From: Actinopolymorpha pittospori
GTDB taxonomy: Bacteria > Actinomycetota > Actinomycetes > Propionibacteriales > Actinopolymorphaceae
DNA: 64,000 nt
Reading direction: 5' to 3'
NCBI RefSeq assembly: GCF_014873875.1
Contig: NZ_JADBEM010000001.1
Span: 3,906,001 to 3,970,000 of the forward strand
In this document: positions 9,382-18,590 of the stretch, piece by piece
Numbering within the stretch: position 1 is the first letter of the stretch
Layout of the letters: the number at the start of each line of letters is the position of its first letter
Notes under the pieces: model-generated
Told to the model about the DNA's origin: nothing
The model's database searches: none
Seen by the model: only the letters and a program-made list of their open reading frames with translations
Program-made: the position numbers and the translations under genes

Positions 9382-10578
9382 CTAGGTCGTCCGGACCGGG
9401 AGGGTGCGGGCGCCGATCATCTCCGGCGTCGGCATGAACACGGGCGGGTTGCCCGGAACCGTTCGCAGCGACGGGAACCGGTCGAGCAGGATGTCGAGGG
9501 CGACCCGGCCTTCCAGTCGGGCCAACGGTGCGCCCAGGCAGAAGTGCACGCCGCGGCCGAAACCAAGGTGCGGGTTGGGGTCGCGGGTCGGGTCGAACAC
9601 GTCCGGGTCGGCGAACTGACGTTCGTCCCGGTTGGCGGCACCCACCCACACCATGAGCATCTGGTCGGCCGGCACGCGCTGCCCGCCGATCTCGGTGTCC
9701 ACAGTGGTGGAACGGGCGACCGTGGGGAACGGCGAGAGGATCCGGACGGTCTCCTCGATCACACCTGGCACCTTCGACCGGTCCGCCCGTACGGCCTTCG
9801 CCTGGTCGGGGTGGAGGTCGAGGGCCAGGACGGCGTTGCCGAGCAGCAGGGTGGTCGTGATGTGGCCGGCGACGAGCAGCAGGTTGGCGAAGTTGACCAC
9901 CTGGTTGTCGGTGAGCCGTTCACCGTCGACCTCGGCGTGGACGAGCTTGCTCAGCAGGTCCTCGCGCGGCTGCCGCCTACGCTCCGCCGCGTGCTCGCCG
10001 AAGTAGTCCAGCATCGCCTGCAGGTCGCCGAGGCCTTCCGCCTCGGCCGTTGCGCCCAGGTCGGTGTCACCCTCCCAGAACCGCGCCTTGCTGGCGAACA
10101 GTTGGTCCACCCATTGCCGGAAGAGGTCCCGGTCGCTGGCCGGGACGCCCAGGAGTTCGGCGATGACGATCACGGGCAGTGGGTAGGCCAGGTCTCCCAC
10201 AAGGTCGAACTCGTCCCGATCCGCCACGGCGTCGAGCAGTTCGTGGGTGATCTTGGCGATTCGGGGCTCCAGGTCGGCCACGACCTTGGGAGTGAAGACG
10301 TGGCTCACCAGTCTGCGCAGGTTGCGGTGGTCCTGCCCGTCCATCTGCAGCAGGTTGCCGTCGTTCAGTCGCGCCATGGTGCCGTCGTCGTCCGCGGCGA
10401 AGAGCCGGGTGAGATCGGAGGAGAACGTCCTGGGGTCGTTGAGGATCGTGAGCGCCTCCGGGTAGCCGAACACGTTCCACATCCCTATCTTCTCGTCGAA
10501 CTCGACGAGTCGTTCCGGTCGGCGTCCGCGCAGCCAGAAGTGCTGTTTGCAGGCGCCCCATTCCTCGGCGACTCTCAT
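9382..10578 (-). CDS. Cytochrome P450 (soluble bacterial type)
   Basis: A 398-residue class I bacterial P450. The heme loop is FGRGVHFCLG (thiolate C347), the K-helix ExxR is E276-R279, and the I-helix reads VAGHITTT (A237-T243). I begin at the ATG at 10578 because GAGGGG lies 7 nt upstream; an ORF start 36 nt earlier lacks one. No ferredoxin or reductase gene is adjacent, so redox partners must come from elsewhere. In the I-helix the acidic residue usually before the conserved Thr is an Ile (I240), which may alter proton delivery. The substrate is unknown. It could be catabolic or biosynthetic. Confidence 0.9.
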   Translation of the reverse strand: MRVAEEWGACKQHFWLRGRRPERLVEFDEKIGMWNVFGYPEALTILNDPRTFSSDLTRLFAADDDGTMARLNDGNLLQMDGQDHRNLRRLVSHVFTPKVVADLEPRIAKITHELLDAVADRDEFDLVGDLAYPLPVIVIAELLGVPASDRDLFRQWVDQLFASKARFWEGDTDLGATAEAEGLGDLQAMLDYFGEHAAERRRQPREDLLSKLVHAEVDGERLTDNQVVNFANLLLVAGHITTTLLLGNAVLALDLHPDQAKAVRADRSKVPGVIEETVRILSPFPTVARSTTVDTEIGGQRVPADQMLMVWVGAANRDERQFADPDVFDPTRDPNPHLGFGRGVHFCLGAPLARLEGRVALDILLDRFPSLRTVPGNPPVFMPTPEMIGARTLPVRTT

Positions 10579-10804
10579 CGAAGTGCCCCTCGTTCCGGTG
10601 GCCCTGGTGGCCACTCTCGCGAGCAGGATGCGGGGAGCCGCTTTTACCGCGGTTTCACGCTGGTTTCAGGCCCGGCCGACGCTCTCACTCGTCGTCGGTC
10701 TCGCTTCGGTCCACGCGGACCACGTCCTCGTAGGTGACCTGCAACCGAGCACGCCCACGAAGTGCAACCCGGTCACGACCAGGGCGAGGACGGGTAGCCG
10801 GAAC

Positions 10805-12172
10805 TCAGGCAGGTGGGTGGCCGGCCGCGGCCAGTTGCCGCCGGATGAAGCGCTCCGCTCGTTCGTGTTCGAGCATCGGGTCGCAGAACTCGTCGTACAG
10901 GCGCTCGGTCAGCTTCCGCACCCTGGCCGGCTCGGTGGGAGCCAGGTCGTGTAGCTGGTGTGGATCGGCCTCGAGGTCGAACAGCTGATGCGGTGCGCGG
11001 GCGTTGTAGAGCAGCTTCCACTGGTTCTGACGCACCATGTAGGCACTGCCTCGGGTGCCGTGACCGTGATACTCGGCGAACACCGCGCGTTCGCTGGGCG
11101 AGGCCTGCAGATCCTGCAGCGGGGAACCTGCGAGGTCCGCCGGCCGTGGCACGTCGACCGCGGTGAAGACGGCGGCGTTCAGGTCCCAGTGGGTGACGGG
11201 CGTGGTGACCCGCTGTCCTCGTCCGAAGCCGGGCCCGGCGACGACCAGGGGAACCCGTGCGGAGTCCTCGTACATGCTGCACTTCCACCACATGCCGAAC
11301 GTCCCGAGCATCTCGCCATGGTCGGAGGTGTAGACGACGACCGTGTTGTCCGACTGCCCGGTGCGTTCCAGCGCGTCGAGAAGCAGGCCGAGTTGCTGGT
11401 CGACGTAGGTGACCCTGCCGTAGTAGGCGCGACGGTGCTGACGGGTCAGCTCCTCGGTGAAGACCTGGGTGCCGAAGTGACGGCGCAGGTCTGCCGCGTA
11501 GGGGTGGTGCGCCGGTGCCGCGTCGACGCCGTACTCCGGTAGGTCGTCGTGGCCGGCGTAGCGGTCCCACAGCTCCTGGGTGACGTAGTGGGGGAAGTGA
11601 GGTGCGATCAGGTTCACCTCCATCGTCCAGGGTGTGCCGGGTTTCGGGCGTTCGATGAAGGCGAGCGCGTCCGCTACGCGCTGATCGTCCACGCGGAAGG
11701 GGTCCTCACGGACACCGACACCCTGTGCCCGCTTGTGGGAGTCCTGCCGCAACGCGAGAGGACTGCGACTGACGTGGATGTCACCGGCCAGCCGGTAGTC
11801 GGCGCCGAGCATCTCGGTGAAGCCGAGCTCGTCCGGTGGGCGATAGGCGTCGACCTTGCCGACGTGCACCGCGTGGACGCCGGCGGCGTCGAGCAGGCTG
11901 CCGTAGGACGGGTAGTTGGGCCGCTCGATCGCGAGGGAGTTGTTGTAGCACTGAATCTCGTGCACCGGTCGTCCCGCGATGAACGACGACCGCGACGGGC
12001 AGCACAGCGGAGACGGGGAGTAGGCGCTCTCGAACACCACACCGCGTTCGGCGAGCCGATCCAGGTGGGGTGTTTCGACGAACGGATGCCCGTCGGTGGA
12101 GGCGATCCTGGGATTGTGCTCGTCGGACTTGAGGATGAGGACGTTGTGACGGGACGGGCTACTTGACGGCAC
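10805..12172 (-). CDS. Type I sulfatase (arylsulfatase/glycan sulfatase)
   Basis: A 455-residue alkaline-phosphatase-fold sulfatase. The core CxPSR is CCPSR at residues 57-61, so C57 should become the formylglycine nucleophile. Metal-site strings (KSDEHN near the N-terminus, YTSDHGEMLG later) are present. The start is taken as the GTG at 12172, with AGGGAG 6 nt before it, giving a 14 bp overlap with the upstream permease; a TTG at 12190 also opens the frame. No signal peptide is visible, so it probably acts in the cytoplasm on imported sulfated sugars. It is the last gene of the ABC operon starting at 15636. A formylglycine-generating enzyme must act in trans. Confidence 0.88.
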   Translation of the reverse strand: MPSSSPSRHNVLILKSDEHNPRIASTDGHPFVETPHLDRLAERGVVFESAYSPSPLCCPSRSSFIAGRPVHEIQCYNNSLAIERPNYPSYGSLLDAAGVHAVHVGKVDAYRPPDELGFTEMLGADYRLAGDIHVSRSPLALRQDSHKRAQGVGVREDPFRVDDQRVADALAFIERPKPGTPWTMEVNLIAPHFPHYVTQELWDRYAGHDDLPEYGVDAAPAHHPYAADLRRHFGTQVFTEELTRQHRRAYYGRVTYVDQQLGLLLDALERTGQSDNTVVVYTSDHGEMLGTFGMWWKCSMYEDSARVPLVVAGPGFGRGQRVTTPVTHWDLNAAVFTAVDVPRPADLAGSPLQDLQASPSERAVFAEYHGHGTRGSAYMVRQNQWKLLYNARAPHQLFDLEADPHQLHDLAPTEPARVRKLTERLYDEFCDPMLEHERAERFIRRQLAAAGHPPA

Positions 12173-13049
12173 CGGCGACTCCCTCGACAAAGTAACGCTG
12201 GAGGAACAGGAACAACACGATGATCGGCAGCAGACCGATCGTCGCCGCCGCGGCCATCCCGCTCCAGTCGGTGAAGTACTGGCTCTGGAACGAGTAGATC
12301 CCCACCGACAGGGTACGCAGGTCCGGCTGGTTGAGCGTCAACACGAGCGGTAGCAGGAAGTCGTTCCAGGAGTGCATGAACTGCAGGATGATCGCGGTGG
12401 CGACGACCGGTTTCGCGAGCGGGAGGTAGATCCGCCAGAAGATCCGGAGGAACCCGGCGCCGTCCAGCATGGCCGCCTCCTCGAGTTCCTTGGGCAGTTG
12501 GCTGAAGTAGCCCGCGAAGAGCAGGGTCGCGACGACGTGCGCCCCGCCCGCCTCGGCGAGGGTGATGCCCCACAGAGAGCCCTGCAGGTGAAGCTTGTTG
12601 ATCAGATCGAAGACCGGGATGATCGTGTAGCCCTCTGGCAGGAAGATGGCAGCGGCCAACACCCCGGCGACGACGCGCTTGCCCGGGAATCGGTAGCGGC
12701 CGAGGACGTAGCCCATCATCGCCACGGCGGGCACCGAGATGAGGATCGACATGACGGTCACGAAGACCGTGTTGAGGAAGTAGCTCCCGATGTGCGCGTC
12801 CTGCCAGGCACGGACGTAGTTGTCGAGGCGGATCACCGAGGGAAACAGCCCGAGCCCGCCGAAGATCTCGGCGTTCGACTTGATCGACGACGACACCATC
12901 CACAGGAACGGGTAGATCCAGACGAGGCACACCGGAACCAGAACGGCGCTGATCAGGGTCAGGCGCAGCCAGGTCCGTCCGCGACGGGAACGCCGTGGTC
13001 GTCGGGTCGGCTCGGTGCGGTTCCGTGGCCTTGTCGCGAGGGTCACCAT
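12159..13049 (-). CDS. Carbohydrate ABC transporter permease, MalG-type (CUT1)
   Basis: A 296-residue inner-membrane permease with six predicted TM segments and the EAA loop (EEAAMLDGAGFLRIFWRIYLP) that docks the ATPase. It is the second permease of the sulfatase-linked importer and lies 7 bp downstream of the MalF-type gene. No ATPase gene is present in the operon; a shared MsiK-like ATPase encoded elsewhere is the usual solution in actinomycetes. Its 3' end overlaps the sulfatase gene, implying translational coupling. The likely cargo is a sulfated oligosaccharide, judged from the flanking sulfatases only. Confidence 0.9.
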   Translation of the reverse strand: MVTLATRPRNRTEPTRRPRRSRRGRTWLRLTLISAVLVPVCLVWIYPFLWMVSSSIKSNAEIFGGLGLFPSVIRLDNYVRAWQDAHIGSYFLNTVFVTVMSILISVPAVAMMGYVLGRYRFPGKRVVAGVLAAAIFLPEGYTIIPVFDLINKLHLQGSLWGITLAEAGGAHVVATLLFAGYFSQLPKELEEAAMLDGAGFLRIFWRIYLPLAKPVVATAIILQFMHSWNDFLLPLVLTLNQPDLRTLSVGIYSFQSQYFTDWSGMAAAATIGLLPIIVLFLFLQRYFVEGVAGAVK

Positions 13050-13056
13050 CAGTCGT

Positions 13057-14037
13057 TCACCCGTTCACCAACTGCGACCGCGCCTGCCCGGCCTTGCGGG
13101 CGGCGTACACCTGCAGCAGGGCGATCAGCATGACCACGACTCCGAAGAAGCAGCCAGCCGCGGAGGCATAGCCGAGGCGGGGGACGCCTCCGGCTTGGTC
13201 GGCGGCGAAGGCGGTCTGGTAGATGTACACCTCGATCACCTGGGTCGAGAAGTACGGCCCGCCCTTGGTCATCGCCTGGACCACCGCGAAGACGTGCAAG
13301 GTCGCGTTGGCGGTGAGGAGAACGATGATCGCCGCGAAGGGCAGGAGCATCGGCACGGTGATGTGTCGGAGCAGCTGGAAGCGGCCCGCGCCATCCACCT
13401 GGGCCGCCTCGTAGAGCATCCTCGGAACTGTCTGCAGCGCCGCCAGCCAGTAGATCATCGTGATGCCGAAGTTCTTCCAGATCTCCACGGCCATGACAGA
13501 CCACAGCGCGGTGTGTGGGTTGCCCAGGAAGTCGATGGGGGCGTCGATCAGTCCGAGGCCGGTGAGCGCCTGGTTCACCGGGCCGTGGAAAGGGCTCATG
13601 ACGAACGTCATGACGATGCCGACGATCGCGGCTGTGGTCACCACGGGTAGGAAGAAGAACGTCCGGAACACCGGAGCGAGCTTGAACGCCTGGTTGTTGA
13701 GCAGGATCGCGATCAGGAGCGAGAGCACCAGCCGGATCGGCACCGCGACGAGCACGAACAGGAACGACCTGCCGAAGGCGTGCCAGAACATCGGGTCGTC
13801 GACCAGTTCGCGGTAGTTTTCGAGGCCGACGAAGTTCCGGTCGGCGGTGAAACCGGTCCAGTCGAGGAAGGAGAAGTACCACGACATCACCATCGGGTAG
13901 AACGTGAACATCCCGGCCAGCACCAGCGCCGGGAGCATGAAGACATAGCACCAGCGCGACGTCAGGAGTTGCCTCCACGTACTGGTGGACGGTCCTCCCG
14001 TGCTGGTGAGTTCAGCGGTGGTGCGTGTGATCGCCAT
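13057..14037 (-). CDS. Carbohydrate ABC transporter permease, MalF-type (CUT1)
   Basis: A 326-residue permease with an extra N-terminal TM segment, as in MalF/UgpA, and an EAA loop (YEAAQVDGAGRFQLLRHITVP). It is first of the permease pair and follows the binding-protein gene after 27 bp. The ribosome-binding site GGGAGG sits 6 nt before the ATG and is partly contained in a CCCGGG-N3-CCCGGG hairpin (14047-14061) that could reduce its translation relative to the binding protein. It forms a heterodimer with the next gene product. Confidence 0.9.
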   Translation of the reverse strand: MAITRTTAELTSTGGPSTSTWRQLLTSRWCYVFMLPALVLAGMFTFYPMVMSWYFSFLDWTGFTADRNFVGLENYRELVDDPMFWHAFGRSFLFVLVAVPIRLVLSLLIAILLNNQAFKLAPVFRTFFFLPVVTTAAIVGIVMTFVMSPFHGPVNQALTGLGLIDAPIDFLGNPHTALWSVMAVEIWKNFGITMIYWLAALQTVPRMLYEAAQVDGAGRFQLLRHITVPMLLPFAAIIVLLTANATLHVFAVVQAMTKGGPYFSTQVIEVYIYQTAFAADQAGGVPRLGYASAAGCFFGVVVMLIALLQVYAARKAGQARSQLVNG

Positions 14038-14046
14038 CGAAGGCCT

Positions 14047-14061
14047 CCCGGGCCACCCGGG
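14047..14061 (-). promoter_or_regulatory. Intercistronic hairpin between binding-protein and permease genes
   Basis: CCCGGG-CCA-CCCGGG forms a 6-bp stem with a 3-nt loop between the stop of the binding-protein gene and the start of the MalF-type gene. The stem borrows three G residues of the permease ribosome-binding site. Such elements commonly raise binding-protein output over permease output. That role is inferred. Confidence 0.5.
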
Positions 14062-14064
14062 CTG

Positions 14065-15636
14065 TCAGGACAGTTCCGCGTACATCTCGGGCGTGTAGTC
14101 CTTCGCCGGATCCCAGTTGGGAAACTCCCAGTCCGCTCGGGACACCTTGGCACCCTTGGCCCGCGCCGCCTTGACGGCGTCCTCCAGCGCCCGTTCGCTG
14201 CGATCGTTGAGGTCGCGCAAGGTGGCCTTGATGTCGTCGATCTGGCCGCTGAAGATGCCCTGGGCGATGTCGACCAGGGCCGGCTTGACCGGCTTCTGCG
14301 CGAGGGTCACATGGACGGCGTCGGGGTTGCGGACCTCCACCATCGGCGCCATACGCAGCAACCTCGCGGCGATGTCCCAGCCGGCCTTGGCGCGGTCGCT
14401 GAGCAGGTCGGTACGCCGGGCGCGGGCGTTGGCGTCGGGTCGCTGCGAGGTCAGGTTGCCTTCGGAGGCCGTGACGATGTTGGTCTGTCCCTCCAGGCTG
14501 CCCATGTAGGAGAAGAGGTCACCGGCGATCGACTTGTACCTGCTCTTCGCGAAGACGAACGCCTGGTTGGCACCGACCTCCTGGTAGGCCGACGGCGCCC
14601 AGGTTCCCTTCGTCGGGCTTGGAGGCATGGCGACGCCGAAGTCGTAGTCGGGGTTGATGGTCGGCCATTCCGGGATGTCCCACGGTCCGTCGAAGATCAT
14701 GCCCGCGACACGCTGCGGCATTCGCGCCCGTGCGTCGGACTCGCCGAGGCTGAGGAACCCCGGGAAGATGCTCCCGTCGGCCTTGAGTGCGAGGAGCAAC
14801 TCGAACGCGTCGTACAACTCCGGCGCGGTGTAGGCGTACCGGCCCGTCTTCCAGTCGATCCAGAAGTCGGAGCCGCGGCGAGCGCCGGCGAGTTCGGCCA
14901 GGGCGCCGACGACGGCGCTGATGCCCGTCCCGTAGAGCATGAGCCCGTAGTAGTTTCCCTTGCCCTGTTGGGTGATCTTCTTGGCCGCGGTGCGGAACGT
15001 GTCCCAGCTCATGGGCTCGTTCTCCGGGTCGTGGCCCGAGCGTTCGAGGTACTCACGGTCGTACATCAGCATCTGGCCGTAGCGCTTGCTCGAGGTCACG
15101 GGCCAGGTGTAGGTGCGGCCGTTGAAGATGTGCACCCCGGGAACGAAGGAGTTCCTGGGGAATCCTGCCTTCCACTTCTCGAAGTCAGGGATCACGTCGT
15201 CGATCGGGACGACCCAGCCCTCGTTCACCATGACCTGGACGGGCACGTTGTTGGGCTTGGCGAAGACGTCGGGGGCGGTGCCGTTGCGTACGCCGAGGGG
15301 CACGACCTCGTTGATCCGATCCCAGGGCGAGTCCTGGTAGTCGATGCGGATGTTGGGGTGCTTCTTCTCGTACGCGCGGAACAACGGCTTCTCGAACATC
15401 GCCTTGAGGTCGCCGCTGTCCATCCAGTGGAAGGTGACGTCGCCGGTCGGGAGCTTCGCGCCGCTGTCGGGAAGGTTGTAGTCGTGCGTGGGTTTCGGGC
15501 TCGCCGCGCCGGCCGCGTTCGGATCCGTCACCACCTTGCAGCCCGCCAGTCCCAGTCCGAGGCCGGTAGCGCCCAAGGCGGCCAGTACCTGTCGCCGAGA
15601 CATCGCCCCTCGGCCCACCCACGTGCTACTGCTCAT
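14065..15636 (-). CDS. Extracellular sugar-binding lipoprotein (TAT), ABC importer
   Basis: A 523-residue solute-binding protein. It has a twin-arginine motif (MSRRQVLAALG), a hydrophobic stretch and a lipobox LAGC, so it is probably exported folded and lipid-anchored outside the membrane. The mature part has the cluster 1 sugar-binding fold. It is the first gene of a four-gene operon with two permeases and a sulfatase, which suggests binding of sulfated or otherwise decorated oligosaccharides. The ATG has AGGAG about 7 nt upstream. Expression is probably controlled by the perfect inverted repeat at 15716-15736 shared with the divergent sulfatase. Confidence 0.88.
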   Translation of the reverse strand: MSSSTWVGRGAMSRRQVLAALGATGLGLGLAGCKVVTDPNAAGAASPKPTHDYNLPDSGAKLPTGDVTFHWMDSGDLKAMFEKPLFRAYEKKHPNIRIDYQDSPWDRINEVVPLGVRNGTAPDVFAKPNNVPVQVMVNEGWVVPIDDVIPDFEKWKAGFPRNSFVPGVHIFNGRTYTWPVTSSKRYGQMLMYDREYLERSGHDPENEPMSWDTFRTAAKKITQQGKGNYYGLMLYGTGISAVVGALAELAGARRGSDFWIDWKTGRYAYTAPELYDAFELLLALKADGSIFPGFLSLGESDARARMPQRVAGMIFDGPWDIPEWPTINPDYDFGVAMPPSPTKGTWAPSAYQEVGANQAFVFAKSRYKSIAGDLFSYMGSLEGQTNIVTASEGNLTSQRPDANARARRTDLLSDRAKAGWDIAARLLRMAPMVEVRNPDAVHVTLAQKPVKPALVDIAQGIFSGQIDDIKATLRDLNDRSERALEDAVKAARAKGAKVSRADWEFPNWDPAKDYTPEMYAELS

Positions 15637-15715
15637 TCCCTACTCCTGCTCGCCTGTCCGGGAGGGCCGGCGCCCCGTCGGGTCGTCGTCGGCCTGGCTG
15701 GGAGCGTACCCACTA

Positions 15716-15736
15716 TTCCTATCAATCCGATAGGAA
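15716..15736. promoter_or_regulatory. Perfect inverted repeat (operator) between divergent sulfatase and ABC operons
   Basis: TTCCTATC-AATCC-GATAGGAA, 8-bp perfect arms with a 5-bp centre, lies 80 bp before the ABC operon start and 98 bp before the sulfatase start. It is an AT-richer island in GC-rich DNA. The position and symmetry fit a repressor or activator site coordinating both directions. No regulator gene is adjacent, so the protein is unknown. Confidence 0.65.
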
Positions 15737-15833
15737 GTCCGGTAGATGAGACATGGCGGCTTCGGGTGGTTCGTCGGGCCTAGCCTCGACGGGACGGCTC
15801 GTCCTCGCGTGACGAGCGGAAAGGTTCGGCAGC

Positions 15834-17195
15834 GTGACGGGTGGCAGCGCAGGACCCAACGTGGTGGTCTTCTTCACCGATCAGCAGCGTTGGGACACGA
15901 CCGGGCTTCATGGCAATCCGTTGGAGCTCACCCCGAACCTCGACCGGCTGGCACGGCAGGGCACCCACCTGTACCACTCGTTCACTTGCCAGCCGGTGTG
16001 CGCGCCCTCCCGCGCCGTACTCCAGACCGGCCAGTACCCCACGACGACCGGGGTCTTCCGTAACGGCCTGCGGCTGCCGCCGACCACGCCGACGCTGGCG
16101 CATCACTTCGGTGCGGCGGGCTACGCCACCGGATACATCGGAAAGTGGCATCTGGCGGACCGGACCGCGGTCGGCCCGGTCGCCCCAGAACAACGCGGCG
16201 GATACCAGTACTGGCTCGCTTCCAACGCGTTGGAGCACACCTCGGACGCCTACGACACGGTGATGTACGACGAGAACGGCGAGCCGGTCAGTCTGCCCGG
16301 CTACCGGGTCGACGCCCTCACCGACGCGGCCATCCGTTACGTCGACGCGCACCAGGCCGAGCCGTTCTACCTGTTCGTGTCCTATCTGGAGCCCCACCAC
16401 CAAAATCACCGCGACGACTACCCGGCACCACACGGGTACGACGAGCGGTACCGCGGGCGTTGGGTGCCGCCAGATCTGGCCGCGCTCGGTGGCACCGCGC
16501 ACAGTCACCTCGGCGGCTACTTCGGCATGGTCAAGCGCCTGGACGAAGCACTCGGTCGGCTGCTCGACGCGCTGGAGAGCATGGGCATCCTCGACAACAC
16601 CGTCGTGCTCTTCACCTCCGACCACGGCAACCACTTCAAGACCCGCAACGGCGAGTACAAGCGGTCGGTGCACGACGCCTCGATCAGAGTGCCCACCGTC
16701 ATCTCCGGTCCCGGCTTCCAGGGCGGCCGGGAGATCCGAGACTTGGTCAGTCACATCGATCTCGCGCCAACGCTGCTCGACGCGGCCGGCCTCGCGGTAC
16801 CCGAGGAGATGCAGGGTCGCTCCCTCCTGCCGCTGGTGCGCGGAGAGAGGAACGACTGGCCGGACGACATGTTCGTTCAGGTCAGCGAGTCCCAGGTCGG
16901 TCGTGCCGTCCGTACGGCGCGGTGGAAGTACGGCGTGGTGTCGCCGGATGCCGACCCGACGACCGAGCCGGGCGCGAACCGCTATGTGGAGACATACCTC
17001 TACGACCTGCGGGCGGACCCGTACGAGCTGCGCAACCTCGCTGGACTCACGTCCCATCGGGTGGTCGCGGACCGTCTGCGTGAGCGCCTGGTCCGCAGGA
17101 TGATCCAGGCCGGCGAGGCGGAGCCGAAGATCGAGCCGGCCACGCCGGCTGACGGGAAACAGTTGCGGGTGGCCGTCAACGAGGTCGGACAGTAG
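15834..17195 (+). CDS. Type I sulfatase
   Basis: A 453-residue sulfatase with the core CAPSR at residues 56-60 (C56 is the predicted formylglycine), an N-terminal metal strand VVVFFTDQQRW, and TSDHGNH further on. The sequence is intact to a normal C-terminal end. It starts at GTG preceded by GGAAAGG. It is divergent from the sugar ABC operon that ends in another sulfatase and shares its control region. There is no signal peptide, so cytoplasmic desulfation after import is likely. The two sulfatases are clearly not recent duplicates and probably remove sulfate at different positions. Confidence 0.88.
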   Translation: MTGGSAGPNVVVFFTDQQRWDTTGLHGNPLELTPNLDRLARQGTHLYHSFTCQPVCAPSRAVLQTGQYPTTTGVFRNGLRLPPTTPTLAHHFGAAGYATGYIGKWHLADRTAVGPVAPEQRGGYQYWLASNALEHTSDAYDTVMYDENGEPVSLPGYRVDALTDAAIRYVDAHQAEPFYLFVSYLEPHHQNHRDDYPAPHGYDERYRGRWVPPDLAALGGTAHSHLGGYFGMVKRLDEALGRLLDALESMGILDNTVVLFTSDHGNHFKTRNGEYKRSVHDASIRVPTVISGPGFQGGREIRDLVSHIDLAPTLLDAAGLAVPEEMQGRSLLPLVRGERNDWPDDMFVQVSESQVGRAVRTARWKYGVVSPDADPTTEPGANRYVETYLYDLRADPYELRNLAGLTSHRVVADRLRERLVRRMIQAGEAEPKIEPATPADGKQLRVAVNEVGQ

Positions 17196-17266
17196 CGGAG
17201 CGGACGCCGGACGACCACGTCCGATCGCCGCCGGTACGCCGGGCCCAACGCCGACAGGCTGGACCG

Positions 17267-18538
17267 GTGTCCGATTTCACCAGGTCATACCGCGCCCTCA
17301 GGACGCCCGACTTTCGTCGACTCTGGACGGGAGCGACGCTCTCCACCCTCGGCGACGGCATGACGTTCGTCGCACTGTCGTGGCTGGTTCTGGCGCGACC
17401 GGGGGGTACGACCCAGCTCGGTCTGCTCGGCGTCTGTTACACCGCACCTGTCCTGGTGGGCGGGCTCGCGGTCGGGCCTGTGCTCGACAGGTTCGACAAG
17501 CGGACCGTCCTCATGGTGGACAGCGGGTTCCGTGCCGCGGTGGTGGCCACGATCCCGCTGACCGTCGCGTTGGGCGCGATGCCCACCTGGCTGCCGTTCG
17601 TCGTCGCCGGCTGCTACGGCCTGCTGAAGATGGTGCCGCTGGCGGGTTTCCCGGCGGCGATCCCGCAGCTCGTCGCAGACCACGACCTGGACTCCGTCAA
17701 CGCGCTCGAGTCACTCAGCTTCAGTGTCGCGAGCGTGGTCGGCCCGGCCGCCGCCGGCGTGCTGATCAGCCAGATCGGCGCCGCCAACGTACTGATCGTC
17801 GACAGCGTGTCCTTCCTCCTCTTCGCCCTCACCGCGAGGACGGTACGGCGACCACTGCGACCCCTGCGACCCCTGCGGCCACAGCGACCGCTCGCGAACG
17901 CAGACGGGCTTGGCGGGCAGGTGCCTGCCCCGCCTCGTTCGGCCGCACTGGCGAGCCTTCGCGGTGACCGGGTGATCGTGGCCACGACCCTCGCGTTCAT
18001 GGCATTCAACATCGCCGAGGGCATGCTGATGGTGGCCGCTCCCTGGCTTGCGAAGAACCACCTCCCCGGTGGGGCCGGCGTCCTCGGCGCTCTGCTGTCG
18101 GCGACCGCGGCCGGCGAGATGGTCGGCGCCGCCCTCGCCGGACATCGCCAACCGCGTCGACGGCTGCCCGCGATCGGATTGCTGCAGATCCTCGCCGGCA
18201 CGGCGTTTCTCGCGCTGCTCGTGACGTCCCAGCACCTGGTGGTGATAGCGGGGTTCTTCGCGGTCGGGATGCTGAGCGCTCCCATGACGGTGTGGGCACA
18301 GTCCCTGCGGATGCGTCGGATCGCGCCCGCGCTCCACGGTCGGGCGTTCGCCGCGCTCCGTACGCTGATGCAGTCGACCCCACCGATCGGCACGGCGCTG
18401 GTGACGCCGCTGCTCGTGCACTCCCAACTCGCCATCGCCGCGGTTGTCATGGCTGCCGTCGCGGGGCTGCCCGGCCTCTACCTGCTGTTCGCGGTGTCGG
18501 AGGAGTCGCCGACCCGCGCGGTCGCGACTGCTACCTGA
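17267..18538 (+). CDS. MFS transporter (EntS/MFS_3-like)
   Basis: A 423-residue protein with about 12 TM helices, an N-terminus typical of the MFS_3 group (RTPDFRRLWTGATLSTLGDGMTFVAL) and the loop VGPVLDRFDKRTVLM. The central loop contains the tandem repeat RPLRPLRPLRPQRP. The substrate is unknown; exporters of siderophores, macrolides and other metabolites belong here. A GTG start is used, without a clear ribosome-binding site. It lies 72 bp after the sulfatase on the same strand and ends before a strong hairpin shared with the convergent peptidase gene. Confidence 0.8.
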   Translation: MSDFTRSYRALRTPDFRRLWTGATLSTLGDGMTFVALSWLVLARPGGTTQLGLLGVCYTAPVLVGGLAVGPVLDRFDKRTVLMVDSGFRAAVVATIPLTVALGAMPTWLPFVVAGCYGLLKMVPLAGFPAAIPQLVADHDLDSVNALESLSFSVASVVGPAAAGVLISQIGAANVLIVDSVSFLLFALTARTVRRPLRPLRPLRPQRPLANADGLGGQVPAPPRSAALASLRGDRVIVATTLAFMAFNIAEGMLMVAAPWLAKNHLPGGAGVLGALLSATAAGEMVGAALAGHRQPRRRLPAIGLLQILAGTAFLALLVTSQHLVVIAGFFAVGMLSAPMTVWAQSLRMRRIAPALHGRAFAALRTLMQSTPPIGTALVTPLLVHSQLAIAAVVMAAVAGLPGLYLLFAVSEESPTRAVATAT

Positions 18539-18590
18539 GTGCGGACGCTACGACGCGACGCGTGATCGCCGGGAACCTTCGGTCGACGAA

